64,000 nucleotides of DNA. It comes from CAWIJJ01 sp963836405 (GTDB lineage Bacteria; Acidobacteriota; Terriglobia; Bryobacterales; Bryobacteraceae). The notes beneath the pieces are model-generated. The model had not been told where the DNA came from and made no database searches. It worked only from the letters and a program-made list of their open reading frames with translations. The translations under genes were made by a program, and so were the position numbers. Below, in pieces: positions 18,509-27,667 of the stretch (position 1 is its first letter; every line of letters begins with the position of its first letter). The stretch is taken from the NCBI GenBank assembly GCA_963836405.1, contig CAWIJL010000013.1, positions 186,001-250,000 on the forward strand, read 5' to 3'.

Positions 18509-19908
18509 ATGTCCAATCAGCGTAACTTAATGACCCGCCGCACATTCGGCCTGTCCCTGTGCGCCGGCCCGCTATCGCTGATGCTGAATGCGCAGGATGC
18601 GGAATCGATGCCCTGGAACCAGCCCGCCAGAGTGGCCAGGGTCTATCTTGCCGGCAAGGCCCACTGGCCGATGCCGAACCTGGATGTTGCCGCGGAAATC
18701 AGAGAGGTTGAGGCGGGCCTCGCCGACGTGCAGAAGAAGCACGGGGACAACGTCCGCCTGGTGGGTGGGGAACTGCTTGGGGCGGATGCCGAGGTGAAGC
18801 CCTGGCTCGACAAGATGGGTGACATCGACGGCGTCCTCATCATTCCACTGACGCAGCCCACGCCGGCTTTTTCAGCGCTGGTAGGCGCAGCCGGCGTTCC
18901 TTCCCTGTTTTTTGCCGCCCGTATTCGACGCACGCCTGGTCGTCCATCGCGGGATACCAGAAGGCAGGCAGGAAAATCGATATCGTCGCCAGCAGCAGCT
19001 ATGGGGCACTCGATCCGTACATGCGGGCGTTCCGCACCATCCGGCATTTGCGGCGCAGCAGAATTCTGGTGGGCGTGGCCAGGCCGGAGGCGCGCAGCGG
19101 CGTGGCGGAGTCCTACGCGAAGTATTACGGCACCAGCTTCGAATACGTGGACGGGAAGGAGCTGCAGGCTGCATTCGATTCGGCCGACGAGAAACAGGCG
19201 CGCGTGCAGGCGGACGAATTCACCCGCGGCGCCTTGCGCGTGGTGGAGCCGAAGGCGGCCGAAATACAGAGCGGGCTGCGTTTCTATCTGGGGCTCCGAA
19301 ACCTGATGCGCGCCCGCCAGGCCAACGCGTTCACCATCGATTGCTTCGGCACGCTGGCGGCCAACACTCTGCCGGCGTACCCGTGCATCGCCTGGTCGAA
19401 GCTGAACGATGCCGGCCTTTACGGCGTGTGCGAGGCGGACCTGCATTCGACCATGACGCAACTGCTGGTCACTTCCTATGCCGGCGTGCCCGGATTCGTC
19501 TCCGACCCGGTGTTCGACACCAGCCGGAACGAAGTGATTCACGCGCACTGCGTTTCCGCCACCAGGATGAAAGGGCCCTCGCAGCCCGCCTCGCCGTACA
19601 TCATCCGCAACCACCTGGAGACGAGCGAGGGAGCGGTGCTCCAGGTGCTGATGCCGGCCGGTGAGACCATAACGGTTGCCCGATTTGCCGAGCCGTCGCA
19701 CATGCTGGTTTCCACCGCCGAAGTGATCGGCCCCGGGGACAATCAGCGGGGCTGCCGGAGCCAGATCCGCACGCGGGTGGCCGACGCCGACCGCTGGCTG
19801 CACAACTACAGCTCCGGACTCCATCGCGTGATTTTCTACGGCGACCACGTCCGCACCATCGAGATGTTGGGCCGCATGCTGGCCTTTCGCGTCACAAGGG
19901 AGGCGTAG
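18509..19908 (+). pseudogene. L-fucose/L-arabinose isomerase-like protein, Tat signal, frameshifted
   Basis: One gene split over two frames. The first part (from ATG 18509) has a Tat signal (TRRTFGLSLC) and continues to about residue 135 (AAGVPSLFF). The frame then breaks in a six-T run at 18908-18913. Shifting by -1 there restores a continuous sequence (RPYSTHAWSSIAGYQKAG) that runs to the stop at 19908. The second part looks like the C-terminal domain of fucose-isomerase-fold proteins, with CFGTLAANTLPAYPCIAWS, then VCEADLHSTMTQLLV and HAHCVSATRMKGPS, where Glu, Asp and His metal ligands are expected. Its probable role is ketol isomerisation or binding of a deoxy sugar. One frameshift in a homopolymer may be a sequencing error, a mutation or ribosomal slippage. 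Confidence 0.7.
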
Positions 19909-19947
19909 GCGTCCGGACACTCGTTTCTGCGACACTGACGGTTTGGG

Positions 19948-20652
19948 ATGAACCGGACGGCGTCAGATCTTCGGGAATTCGGTGTAGCCCTGCTGCGGGG
20001 TTGCGTCCGCACGGATTCCCTCGTCAGCCTGGCAGCAGCAGCCGCGCGCTGCTTCGACTCGATCCGGACCGGGCATCCGGTTCCCCCGCGCTACCGCTTC
20101 AACATCTTCTCGCACTCGCTGTTGCTTGCTTCGCTTACCGACTTCGGCTGCGGCCCCGGGGATTTGACGGCGCCGCTCTCCGCGCCCGGCCTCGACGATC
20201 TGTTCGCCATGGCCGCGGACGATAAGTGGACCTGCAGCCTGGAGCAATCGTGGGTTCGGAAGAAGTTTGCTCCCGCCAACATTCCGGACCGCCGCTACCA
20301 TACGCAAAACTGGCATCAGGACGGAGCGTTGGGCGTCCAGTTTCCGCCGGAAGCGGGGCCCGTGGTTCCGATGACGCGCCTGCTCACCTGCTGGATTCCG
20401 TTGTCTGCCTGCGGCACCGACAGCCCCGGCCTGGAATTCGTGCGGCGCCCCCAGGAAGCCCTGCTGCACTTCACGGAGCTGGACGACGCCGCGCTTCGCC
20501 GGCGCTTCGCGGCGGAAGAATTCTGGGTGCCGTCGCTCGCGCCCGGCGACGCACTCGTGTTCCTGAACGGCACCCTGCACCGGACCTGCGCCCGTCCGGA
20601 GATGCGCCAGGACCGGATGAGCGTGGAGTACCGGCTCTTCCCGCGCGAATGA
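19948..20652 (+). CDS. PhyH-like Fe(II)/2-oxoglutarate dioxygenase
   Basis: A 234-residue protein. The iron-binding facial triad is visible: the HxD pair in QNWHQDGALG (about residue 127) and the distal His in FLNGTLHRT (about residue 211). The Arg that binds 2-oxoglutarate is in MSVEYRLF near the C-terminus. The fold is the double-stranded beta-helix of phytanoyl-CoA dioxygenase-like enzymes, which hydroxylate lipids, amino acids or sugar-linked compounds. No signal peptide is present, so it should be cytoplasmic. The start has only a weak site. It is 49 bp upstream of the sulfatase and 39 bp downstream of the isomerase-like gene on the same strand, so these may be one unit. Confidence 0.75.
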   Translation: MNRTASDLREFGVALLRGCVRTDSLVSLAAAAARCFDSIRTGHPVPPRYRFNIFSHSLLLASLTDFGCGPGDLTAPLSAPGLDDLFAMAADDKWTCSLEQSWVRKKFAPANIPDRRYHTQNWHQDGALGVQFPPEAGPVVPMTRLLTCWIPLSACGTDSPGLEFVRRPQEALLHFTELDDAALRRRFAAEEFWVPSLAPGDALVFLNGTLHRTCARPEMRQDRMSVEYRLFPRE

Positions 20653-20701
20653 AGGCCGCTGACACGGGAAGCGGCGTTTGAGAAGATAACTTCCATCAGC
20701 C

Positions 20702-22225
20702 ATGACACTTACCCGGCGAAACTTTCTGGCGGCCACTGCCGCCGGCCTCGGTGCGGCTGCCGCCGCGCCCAACCGGCCGAACCTCGTTTACGTGTTTGCC
20801 GATCAACTCCGCTATCAGTCTTGCGGCTATGCGGGCGATGAATACGCGCGAACGCCGAACATCGACAGGCTGGCGGCGCAGGGCTGCAACTTCCACCAGG
20901 CGATTTCGAACACTCCCGTGTGCGCGCCGCATCGCGCTTCTCTCATGACCGGCAAGTGCCAGTCGAGCACGGGCATGGTCATCAACGAACTCAGGCTCAG
21001 CCCGGAACACGAGACTTTCGGACATGCGCTCACGCGCGGCGGTTACAGCACCGCATATATCGGCAAGTGGCACCTTTGGGCGAACGAACTCGGCCATCAC
21101 GAGGAGACGCGCAACGGCTTCGTTCCGCCCGGACCCTACCGCCTGGGTTTCGACAATTTGTGGGCCGCCTACAACTTCAATCACACCTATTACAAGTCGC
21201 CTTACTTTGAGAACGACACCACCCGCCACATCCGCAAGGAATACGAGCCGGACGGGCAGACGGCCGCCGCCATCGACTTCATCGAGAGGCAGGAGAAATC
21301 CGGCCCGCCGTTCGCGCTCTTCCTCTCCTGGGGACCGCCGCACGATCCGTGGGACACGGCCAACGTGCCGCCGGCCTACTTGGATTTTTATCGCGAGATC
21401 GCCTTGCCGAAGCGGCCCAATTACTCCGAAGTGTCCGACCCCTACGCGGACGACTGGGCCAAGCTGCCGGCGAACTATCCGCGGATGGTAGATGCCTTTC
21501 AGCGCGCTTACTACGCGCAGTCGGCAAACATAGACTGGAACGTGGGCCGGCTGCTCGAGGCGGTGGACCGCCTGGGACTGGCGGACAACACGATTTTTGT
21601 CTTCACCTCCGACCACGGCGAGATGTTCGGCTCGCACGGCCGCCGCGCCAAGTACATCTTCTACGAAGAGGCGGCACGCGTTCCGTTCCTCATCCGCTGG
21701 CCCGGGCATATTCCGGCAAAACTGACGTCGGATGCCTTGCTGGGTACGCCCGACATCATGCCCACGCTGCTGTCGCTTCTGAACCTGCCTATCCCGCGTT
21801 CGGTGGAAGGGGCGGATCTCAGTTCCCACGCCCGCGGCGAAGCCGGCAGCGCGCCCGACTGCGCGCACATGCAGGGCATGGGCACTACCGCCGCCTGGAC
21901 CGACGGCACGGAATGGCGGGGACTCCGCGATGCCGAGTACACCTACGCGATCTACCGCCGCGACCGCCGCGAACTGCTCTTCCACCACCGCTCCGATCCG
22001 TTTCAGATGCGCGACCTGTCCGCGGAGCCATCCGCCGCCGCGACTCTCCGGCAGTATCGCGACAAATCGCAATCCTGGCGCAAGGAACGCGGCGACACGT
22101 TCGAATCCTGCACCTGGTATCGCGACCACTGGACCGAGGACCGCAACATCGTCCAGACCGGCAGCGGCGTCAAACACGATCTCGCGGCGTTGCGCCAGAT
22201 CCGCGACCGCTGGTTCGCGCCCTGA
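20702..22225 (+). CDS. sulfatase (formylglycine-dependent, Cys-type), Tat-exported
   Basis: A 507-residue sulfatase. The Tat signal is at the N-terminus (TRRNFLAATAAG). The active-site motif CAPHR at residues 74-78 fits CxPxR, with Cys74 to be oxidised to formylglycine. The metal-binding Asp lies in NLVYVFADQLRY near residue 34, and the later TSDHGEMFGSHG block (about 305) supplies Asp/His ligands. It removes sulfate from sulfated carbohydrates or phenols in the periplasm. No formylglycine-generating enzyme is encoded in this window, so maturation must rely on one elsewhere; note that Cys-type sulfatases carried by Tat may be matured before export. The PIG-L deacetylase gene follows 83 bp downstream on the same strand. 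Confidence 0.9.
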   Translation: MTLTRRNFLAATAAGLGAAAAAPNRPNLVYVFADQLRYQSCGYAGDEYARTPNIDRLAAQGCNFHQAISNTPVCAPHRASLMTGKCQSSTGMVINELRLSPEHETFGHALTRGGYSTAYIGKWHLWANELGHHEETRNGFVPPGPYRLGFDNLWAAYNFNHTYYKSPYFENDTTRHIRKEYEPDGQTAAAIDFIERQEKSGPPFALFLSWGPPHDPWDTANVPPAYLDFYREIALPKRPNYSEVSDPYADDWAKLPANYPRMVDAFQRAYYAQSANIDWNVGRLLEAVDRLGLADNTIFVFTSDHGEMFGSHGRRAKYIFYEEAARVPFLIRWPGHIPAKLTSDALLGTPDIMPTLLSLLNLPIPRSVEGADLSSHARGEAGSAPDCAHMQGMGTTAAWTDGTEWRGLRDAEYTYAIYRRDRRELLFHHRSDPFQMRDLSAEPSAAATLRQYRDKSQSWRKERGDTFESCTWYRDHWTEDRNIVQTGSGVKHDLAALRQIRDRWFAP

Positions 22226-22308
22226 GCCCGTTCCGTAAGCACCGCCCGAAAGTGCCGTGTCGACCGCGCCCGCTGGAGGTACAGTGTTAGCTGTCGAAAG
22301 GAGACGGC

Positions 22309-23238
22309 ATGAAACCTTGGCTGTGGCTGATCGCCGGATTGGCGATTGGCGTGGCGGCGGCTCCGTGGATCCACCAGTGGAAGCCCCGTGCGGTGCTGGC
22401 GCAGACCGCGCCTCCCGCAAATGACGGAAAGCTCCGCATCATCGTTTTCGGCGCGCATCCCGACGACGCGGAATACCGCGCCGCCGGAGTGGCCATTAAA
22501 TGGGCGAAGGCCGGACATCACGTGAAGCTGGTCTCGGCGACAAATGGCGACATAGGCCACTGGCAGATGGCGGGCGGCCCCCTTGCGGACCGCCGCCGCC
22601 GCGAGGTCGAGGAAGTGGCACGGCGTCTCGGGGTGGTCACGGAGGTGCTCGACATCCATGACGGCGAAATCCTCCCGACCCTCGAGAACCGGCGCACCTT
22701 CACCAAGCTGATCCGCCAGTGGAACGCCGACGTCGTTATCACCAATCGGCCCAACGACTATCACCCGGACCACCGGTACACTTCGATTCTGGTGCAGGAT
22801 TCGGCGTACATGGTGACCGTGCCGTTCTTCGGACCGGACGTGCCGGCGCTCAAGAAGAATCCTGTCTTCCTCTATTCTCCGGATCGCTTTCAGAGGCCGA
22901 ATCCGTTCCGCGCCGACGTGGCGATCGACATCGACGACGTGATCCAACCTACGCTCGATGCGCTGCTGGTGATGGAATCGCAGATCCACGAAGGAGGCGC
23001 GAACGGCTACGAGGGCCTGTACCCCACCGATCCGGCAGGACGTCAGAAGCGGCGCGACGAAGTCCGTCGCGACCTGGAGCGCCGCTATACCGGCTACGCC
23101 GACACCTACCGCGAGGCACTGGTGCGGGCGTACGGGGAGAACCGGGGCCGGCAGGTGAAGCATGCCCAGGCGTTCGAACTGTGCGAGTACGGGCGGCAGC
23201 CTTCGCGCGAAGAGTTGCGCGCGCTATTTCCGTTTTGA
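22309..23238 (+). CDS. PIG-L family deacetylase, exported or membrane anchored
   Basis: A 309-residue protein with an N-terminal hydrophobic signal or anchor (LWLIAGLAIGVAAAP). The zinc site is classical for LmbE/PIG-L: FGAHPDDAEY near residue 50 gives the AHPDDxE motif, and NDYHPDHRYTS (about 150) gives the second His pair. These enzymes remove acetyl groups from N-acetylglucosamine-type sugars. The start at 22309 is preceded by AAAGGAGA. The export signal suggests action on extracellular or cell-wall glycans, together with the neighbouring sulfatase. Length is a little above the typical 230-270 because of the N-terminal anchor. Confidence 0.88.
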   Translation: MKPWLWLIAGLAIGVAAAPWIHQWKPRAVLAQTAPPANDGKLRIIVFGAHPDDAEYRAAGVAIKWAKAGHHVKLVSATNGDIGHWQMAGGPLADRRRREVEEVARRLGVVTEVLDIHDGEILPTLENRRTFTKLIRQWNADVVITNRPNDYHPDHRYTSILVQDSAYMVTVPFFGPDVPALKKNPVFLYSPDRFQRPNPFRADVAIDIDDVIQPTLDALLVMESQIHEGGANGYEGLYPTDPAGRQKRRDEVRRDLERRYTGYADTYREALVRAYGENRGRQVKHAQAFELCEYGRQPSREELRALFPF

Positions 23239-23256
23239 TGCGGATCCGCCGCGGCC

Positions 23257-25044
23257 TCAGAAGCCGGGCGGGCGCTCGCCGGCTACGTTGAAGGCGCGTT
23301 CCATGGCGATTCCCACGCTTCCCAGCCGGCCCTCGTCGAAGAGCCGGCCGATCAGCGTGACTCCGTGGGGAACACGCCGCGGCGATGAGAACTGCGGAAG
23401 CGGTTTGGCGGGATCCGGCGCCCAATCGCTCCTCGCGCTGGTCACCTCCACGAAGCCCGCGCGCAGCGTCAGCGATGGATGACCGGTGAAGTTGCCGATC
23501 GTGAGCATCTCGTCCCGCAGGGAGGGCACCAGCAGCACATCCACTTCCGAGAAGATCCTGGCCATTTCGCCGGCTACGCGCCGCCTCAGCCGGTCGGCCT
23601 GCACGAAATCCACCGCCGAGAGGAAGCGCGCCTGCCGGAACAGGTTGGGCCAGGCATCGGGAACCTGAACGTTCATCTGTTTCACTCCGCCCGCGAGCGT
23701 GAGTTCTTCGAAAGCAGCGGCGGCCTCAGCGAAAAGAATCAGGTTGAGCGAGCCGTAGGGCCAGTCCGGCAGCGAGACCGCCACCGGGATCATCCCCAGT
23801 TTCCCAGCCGTCTCCAATGCAGCGCCATCCACGTCGGTGGCGGGCGCCTGCTTCATCCAATCTTCCACATATCCGACTCGCAGCCCTCGCACCGGCGCGG
23901 AGGCGTCAAAATCCAGCCGGCTCGGCACGCTCGCCGTATCGCCCGCATCGGTGCCCGATATCGCGTTCAGCACCAGCATCGTGTCTTCTACACCCCGCGT
24001 CATCGGGCCCAATTTGTCCAGTGACCAGCACAGCGTCATCGCGCCCGTGCGCGGCACGCGTCCGTAGGTAGGACGAAGCCCCGTGATGCCGCACCGCATG
24101 GTGGGACTGACGATGCTGCCCTCCGTTTCGCTGCCGATCGCAAACCCCACCAGTCCCGCCGCCGTAGCCGCCCCGGGTCCGGCGCTCGATCCCGACGCGC
24201 CTTCCTCGATGAGCCACGGGTTCATGGTCTGGCCGCCGAACCAAATATCGTTGAGGGCCAGCGCGCCCATGCTCAGTTTCGCGATCAGCACGGCGCCGGC
24301 ATCGTGAAGCCGCTTGACCACCGCGGCGTCCTGCGCGGGCACGCGGTTGCGGTAAGGCTCGGCTCCGTAGGTGGTCGGAATGCCGGCTGTGTCGAGCAGG
24401 TCCTTGGCGCCCCACGGGATCCCGTGCAGCGGCCCGCGATACCGCCCCGCTGCAATCTCCCGGTCCGCCTGCTGCGCCTGCGCGATCGCCGGTTCGCGAA
24501 TCGGCGTGATCGCGCAGTGCAGCCTTGGGTCGAAGCGTTGCAGCCTGTCCAGGTAAAGGCGGGTCAGCCGCTCCGACGTGAGTTTCCGGGATTCGATCCA
24601 CGCCGCCAGGCTCGTCACCGGCGCAAAGGCGATATCTTCCTCGCGCGCCGGCAGCGGTCCGGAGTCGATTTTGGAGCGCACAAAGCGGTTGTGAGCCGGC
24701 CCCGCCGCTTCGCCTGCCGGCACGGGATACCATACAGACGCGGGCGCCGCCGACGCATCGAGCGGCACTTTCCGCGGCCCGGTCCGCCGCTCGTACAGGG
24801 GCGCCATCATCCTGCGCCAGTTGCCCGCCGCCATCTCCCGCTCCGCCGCACCCATCTCCACCTGTGCGAGTTTCTCCGCCTCGGCGAACGTCGAAACCGA
24901 GACGGCCGGTCCTACCCCCGGGGCCGTCCCGAACGCCGGCGGCGCACCCGCGGGCGTTTCCGCAGCCTTTTGCGCGGGTTTGCTGCACGCCGCGGCCGAT
25001 GCCATCAAGCTTGCGGACAGAAAGTGCCGGCGTGATTTGGCCAT
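23257..25044 (-). CDS. amidase family protein, Tat/lipoprotein signal
   Basis: About 595 residues. The frame stays open 91 codons further upstream, but the ATG at 25044 gives a proper export signal (MAKSRRHFLSASLMASAAACSK, with a Cys that could be lipidated) and is preceded by GGAG. The amidase signature domain starts near residue 220. The catalytic Lys is in WGAKDLLDTAGIPTTYGA, and the Ser-rich loop is GASGSSAGPGAATAAGLVGFAIGSETEGS, giving the Ser-cisSer-Lys triad. The long N-terminal region (about 40-200) precedes the catalytic fold. It hydrolyses an amide, possibly a peptide or aryl amide, outside the cytoplasm. It converges with the deacetylase gene, 18 bp apart. Confidence 0.85.
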   Translation of the reverse strand: MAKSRRHFLSASLMASAAACSKPAQKAAETPAGAPPAFGTAPGVGPAVSVSTFAEAEKLAQVEMGAAEREMAAGNWRRMMAPLYERRTGPRKVPLDASAAPASVWYPVPAGEAAGPAHNRFVRSKIDSGPLPAREEDIAFAPVTSLAAWIESRKLTSERLTRLYLDRLQRFDPRLHCAITPIREPAIAQAQQADREIAAGRYRGPLHGIPWGAKDLLDTAGIPTTYGAEPYRNRVPAQDAAVVKRLHDAGAVLIAKLSMGALALNDIWFGGQTMNPWLIEEGASGSSAGPGAATAAGLVGFAIGSETEGSIVSPTMRCGITGLRPTYGRVPRTGAMTLCWSLDKLGPMTRGVEDTMLVLNAISGTDAGDTASVPSRLDFDASAPVRGLRVGYVEDWMKQAPATDVDGAALETAGKLGMIPVAVSLPDWPYGSLNLILFAEAAAAFEELTLAGGVKQMNVQVPDAWPNLFRQARFLSAVDFVQADRLRRRVAGEMARIFSEVDVLLVPSLRDEMLTIGNFTGHPSLTLRAGFVEVTSARSDWAPDPAKPLPQFSSPRRVPHGVTLIGRLFDEGRLGSVGIAMERAFNVAGERPPGF

Positions 25045-25120
25045 GTGTTTTCTCCGATCCCACATTGTAGCCGCGAGATGGGGAAGGGCGGGGAAAACCA
25101 GGTAGCGTGTCGCGTGCCGT

Positions 25121-25984
25121 TCAGGCCAGCGCCTTGCCGTAGAGGACCAGCAGGCGGCTCCATGCTTTTTCGGCCTGCGGTTCGTTGTAGACCTGCGAAT
25201 CCGGAGGGCACCAGCCATGCGCGGTGCCGGTGTAGACTTCGATTTCCGCGGGCAGGTTGGCCTTGGCGAAGGTCTCCTTGAGGGCGGTCTTATCGTTGGG
25301 CGACCGGGTGTCGTCACTGGCCGCGATGGCGATGAGGAACTGCGCCTTGCTCTTCGCAGCCTGAAGGTGCGGACTGTTGGGCTGGTCGGTCACCAGGCCG
25401 CCGCCGTGGAACGAGGCGACCGCGCCGACGCGGTCCGGCACGGCGGCGGCGGTGCGAAAGGCGATCGGACCGCCCATGCAGTAGCCTTGCGTTCCGACCT
25501 TGCGATTCTTGGCGACCGGAGCCTGCGTATCGAGCCATCCGACGAACGCCTTCGCGTCGGTCATGTGCGTGGTCTCGTTGAGCGCGCGGGCAAGGGGCAT
25601 CACTTCCTGGATGGGAGTTGCGCCGCCCCCTTCGGCGGTCGGGGCCTTCTTGGTCCGGTAGAACGGATTGACGACGAGCACCGCGTATCCGGATTCGGCG
25701 AGCCGTTTGCCCATCTGTTTGAACGCGGGGCGCAGGCCGAAGATATCGGGCCAGATGAGAACCGCGGGCGCCGTGCCGCTCGACGGATGCACGAAATAGC
25801 AATCGGCCTCGCCATCGGGCGTCTTCACGTTGACGTCCGATTCGGTCACGGCCAACGCGTTGGCGACCCGCGGCAGCATCATGGCCACGCCCGCTCCCAA
25901 CAGGACGCCGAACTGTTTCCGGGTGACGTGGCCGAGGGCCTCGTACTCCTGCCGGTCCTTTTCAAAATGATCCTGGTCGCACAT
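25121..25984 (-). CDS. dienelactone hydrolase family protein, Tat-like N-terminus
   Basis: A 287-residue alpha/beta hydrolase. The catalytic triad is clear: Cys in TQGYCMGGPIAF, Asp in IAIAASDDTRS, His in GTAHGWCPPDS. The Cys nucleophile (instead of Ser) is typical of dienelactone hydrolase (carboxymethylenebutenolidase), which opens lactone rings in aromatic degradation. The N-terminus holds a short HVTRKQFGVLLGAG segment that could be a Tat-like or membrane signal, so the location is uncertain. The ankyrin-FKBP gene lies 58 bp upstream on the same strand. The substrate is unknown; family members have broad esterase activity. Confidence 0.85.
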   Translation of the reverse strand: MCDQDHFEKDRQEYEALGHVTRKQFGVLLGAGVAMMLPRVANALAVTESDVNVKTPDGEADCYFVHPSSGTAPAVLIWPDIFGLRPAFKQMGKRLAESGYAVLVVNPFYRTKKAPTAEGGGATPIQEVMPLARALNETTHMTDAKAFVGWLDTQAPVAKNRKVGTQGYCMGGPIAFRTAAAVPDRVGAVASFHGGGLVTDQPNSPHLQAAKSKAQFLIAIAASDDTRSPNDKTALKETFAKANLPAEIEVYTGTAHGWCPPDSQVYNEPQAEKAWSRLLVLYGKALA

Positions 25985-26042
25985 GTGTTCCCTCCTTGCG
26001 GGCAGTCTATGGGGACTATTCTATACCGGCTTCCGGCGCCAC

Positions 26043-26981
26043 TTACGCGGCACCGTTCAGGATCGTAATCTCCGCGATCAGGCGGGCGGCGGCGGGGATC
26101 GTGCCGGGGACGCCGCGGTCGCCGTAAGCGAGGTGCGGCGCGATTTCGAGGCGGCGAATTCCGCCGACGCACATGCCTTCGACGCCGTAGAACAGGCCGT
26201 TGACGAGAGAACGCCGGTCGATCCGGACCTCGGTGACGAGCGTCGCGCCATCGTCTTCGAGTACGGCAACACCCACGCGTCCCCAGGCCATTTGCCAGCG
26301 AACGGGCTCGCCCCGATTGAGCCAAAGGCGGAGGCGGATTTTGTAATTGTGCCCGCGGCGTACCGGCTCCCCGGTCCCCGGAATGTCTTCGAGCAGCATC
26401 AAACCGGACCGGAGGCGGCGGCGAAGCGGTTGCCCTTTGCGCTCGAGCATTGCAGCGATATCGTCGAGGCCGGCCTGGCGCGCCATTTCCAGCGGCGTTT
26501 CGCAATCGTCGATGCGGGTGCGCAAGTCCGGATCGGCGCCGCCATCGAGGAGGATGCGAACGGCCAGCAGATCGCGCGCGACGACGGCCATGTGGAGCGG
26601 CGTGTAATCGTCGATACCACGTTGATTCGGGTCCGCGCCGTGAGCGAGCAACAGGCGAAGGATCTCGGCGACGTCCGTCCTGCGCGCCGCACCGGGCACC
26701 TCGCGCGCGCAGGTCAATGCGGCGATCAGAGGCGGGAAGCCGTCATCGGCGGGAGCGTTGGGGCGGGCGCCGAGTTCGAGCAGGGTGCGGATGAAGGCAA
26801 AGGGGCTATGATAGATCGCGTAGACTAGGCACGATCCGATTGTCTGAGGCATGGGACCGTCCGGCACCACGGACGGATCGTCTACCGCGGCGCGCAGCGC
26901 GTCGAGGTTCCCGGCGCGAAAAGCGTCGTCGATCCGGCGCAGTTTTCTTGCTTGCGCGCAGCGTACCTTTTCCGTCGGCAT
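26043..26981 (-). CDS. ankyrin repeat - FKBP-type peptidyl-prolyl isomerase fusion
   Basis: A 312-residue fusion. Residues of about 15-180 hold ankyrin-type repeats (for example DGFPPLIAALT, LLLAHGADPNQRG, DDYTPLHMAVVARDLLAVRILLDGGAD, CETPLEMARQAGLDDIAAMLE). Residues of about 205-312 are FKBP-like, ending FYGVEGMCVGGIRRLEIAPHLAYGDRGVPGTIPAAARLIAEITIL, which is the usual FKBP C-terminal strand set. The domain speeds proline isomerisation, and the ankyrin part probably supplies a protein partner. There is no export signal, so it is cytoplasmic. The N-terminal FKBP strands are degraded (VRRGHNYKIRLRLW), so catalytic strength is uncertain. It may be co-transcribed with the dienelactone hydrolase gene. 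Confidence 0.78.
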   Translation of the reverse strand: MPTEKVRCAQARKLRRIDDAFRAGNLDALRAAVDDPSVVPDGPMPQTIGSCLVYAIYHSPFAFIRTLLELGARPNAPADDGFPPLIAALTCAREVPGAARRTDVAEILRLLLAHGADPNQRGIDDYTPLHMAVVARDLLAVRILLDGGADPDLRTRIDDCETPLEMARQAGLDDIAAMLERKGQPLRRRLRSGLMLLEDIPGTGEPVRRGHNYKIRLRLWLNRGEPVRWQMAWGRVGVAVLEDDGATLVTEVRIDRRSLVNGLFYGVEGMCVGGIRRLEIAPHLAYGDRGVPGTIPAAARLIAEITILNGAA

Positions 26982-27027
26982 TCTTCACTTGCCCGCAAGA
27001 GCAGCGTAACGCATCGACGGGCCCCCT

Positions 27028-27582
27028 TCAACGGATGAACGGCACGTAAGCGGCCACCTGCTTCTGGTATTCGAGCGCCTGGCTGCCGAAGCGGCCGGCG
27101 AGCAGGGCGTCCTCGACGCGAACGCGGATTTCGGTGCCGGCCAGGAAGAGCGGCAGCGAGAGCGCGAAAAGCGACCAGCGGGCGATAAGGAATCCGGTGC
27201 CGAGCAGCATGGCGAACATGGAGGCATAGATGGGATGGCGGACGATGCGGTAGGGCCCGGAGCGTACCAGCTCGTGATCGGCGCTGAGCCCGGCATCGAC
27301 GCGCCACTGGCGGCCGAGGGCGCGCGTGCCGGTCCACGAAAGCACCGCGCCGAGAGCGAAGAACACGATGGATGCGGCGACCCTGGCGTCGCTGGGGTGG
27401 CGCTGCCAGAACGGGCCGGCCCAGATAAGCCAGTAGGCGAACATTTCGAGGAGAATGCCCCAACGGGCGCGGCGGTCGACGCGGACTGCCGCGGGGGCCC
27501 GCCGGCGCATCCTCAAGATCAGGAATGGAAGCATCCAGAGCAGCCAACTGCCAATGAGAATGACGAAGTCGTTTTGCGGCAT
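27028..27582 (-). CDS. isoprenylcysteine carboxyl methyltransferase (ICMT) family membrane protein
   Basis: A 184-residue membrane protein with about five hydrophobic segments. The cofactor-binding C-terminal signature is present: LVRSGPYRIVRHPIYASMFAMLLG (the SGPYxxxRHPxYxG motif), followed by the RVRVEDALLAGRFGSQALEYQKQVAAYVPFI tail. The fold is shared by ICMT and PEMT-type methyltransferases, using S-adenosylmethionine at the membrane. In bacteria the substrate is unknown; it is unlikely to be prenylcysteine. It lies 46 bp upstream of the ankyrin-FKBP gene and is probably co-oriented with it. Confidence 0.8.
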   Translation of the reverse strand: MPQNDFVILIGSWLLWMLPFLILRMRRRAPAAVRVDRRARWGILLEMFAYWLIWAGPFWQRHPSDARVAASIVFFALGAVLSWTGTRALGRQWRVDAGLSADHELVRSGPYRIVRHPIYASMFAMLLGTGFLIARWSLFALSLPLFLAGTEIRVRVEDALLAGRFGSQALEYQKQVAAYVPFIR

Positions 27583-27667
27583 GGTTTAGAGTTCGCAGGC
27601 TGTCATTGTACTCCAGGGTATTTGGATACTATGTATGGAGTTTAAGCGGGTGACGGGAGGCCATCCT

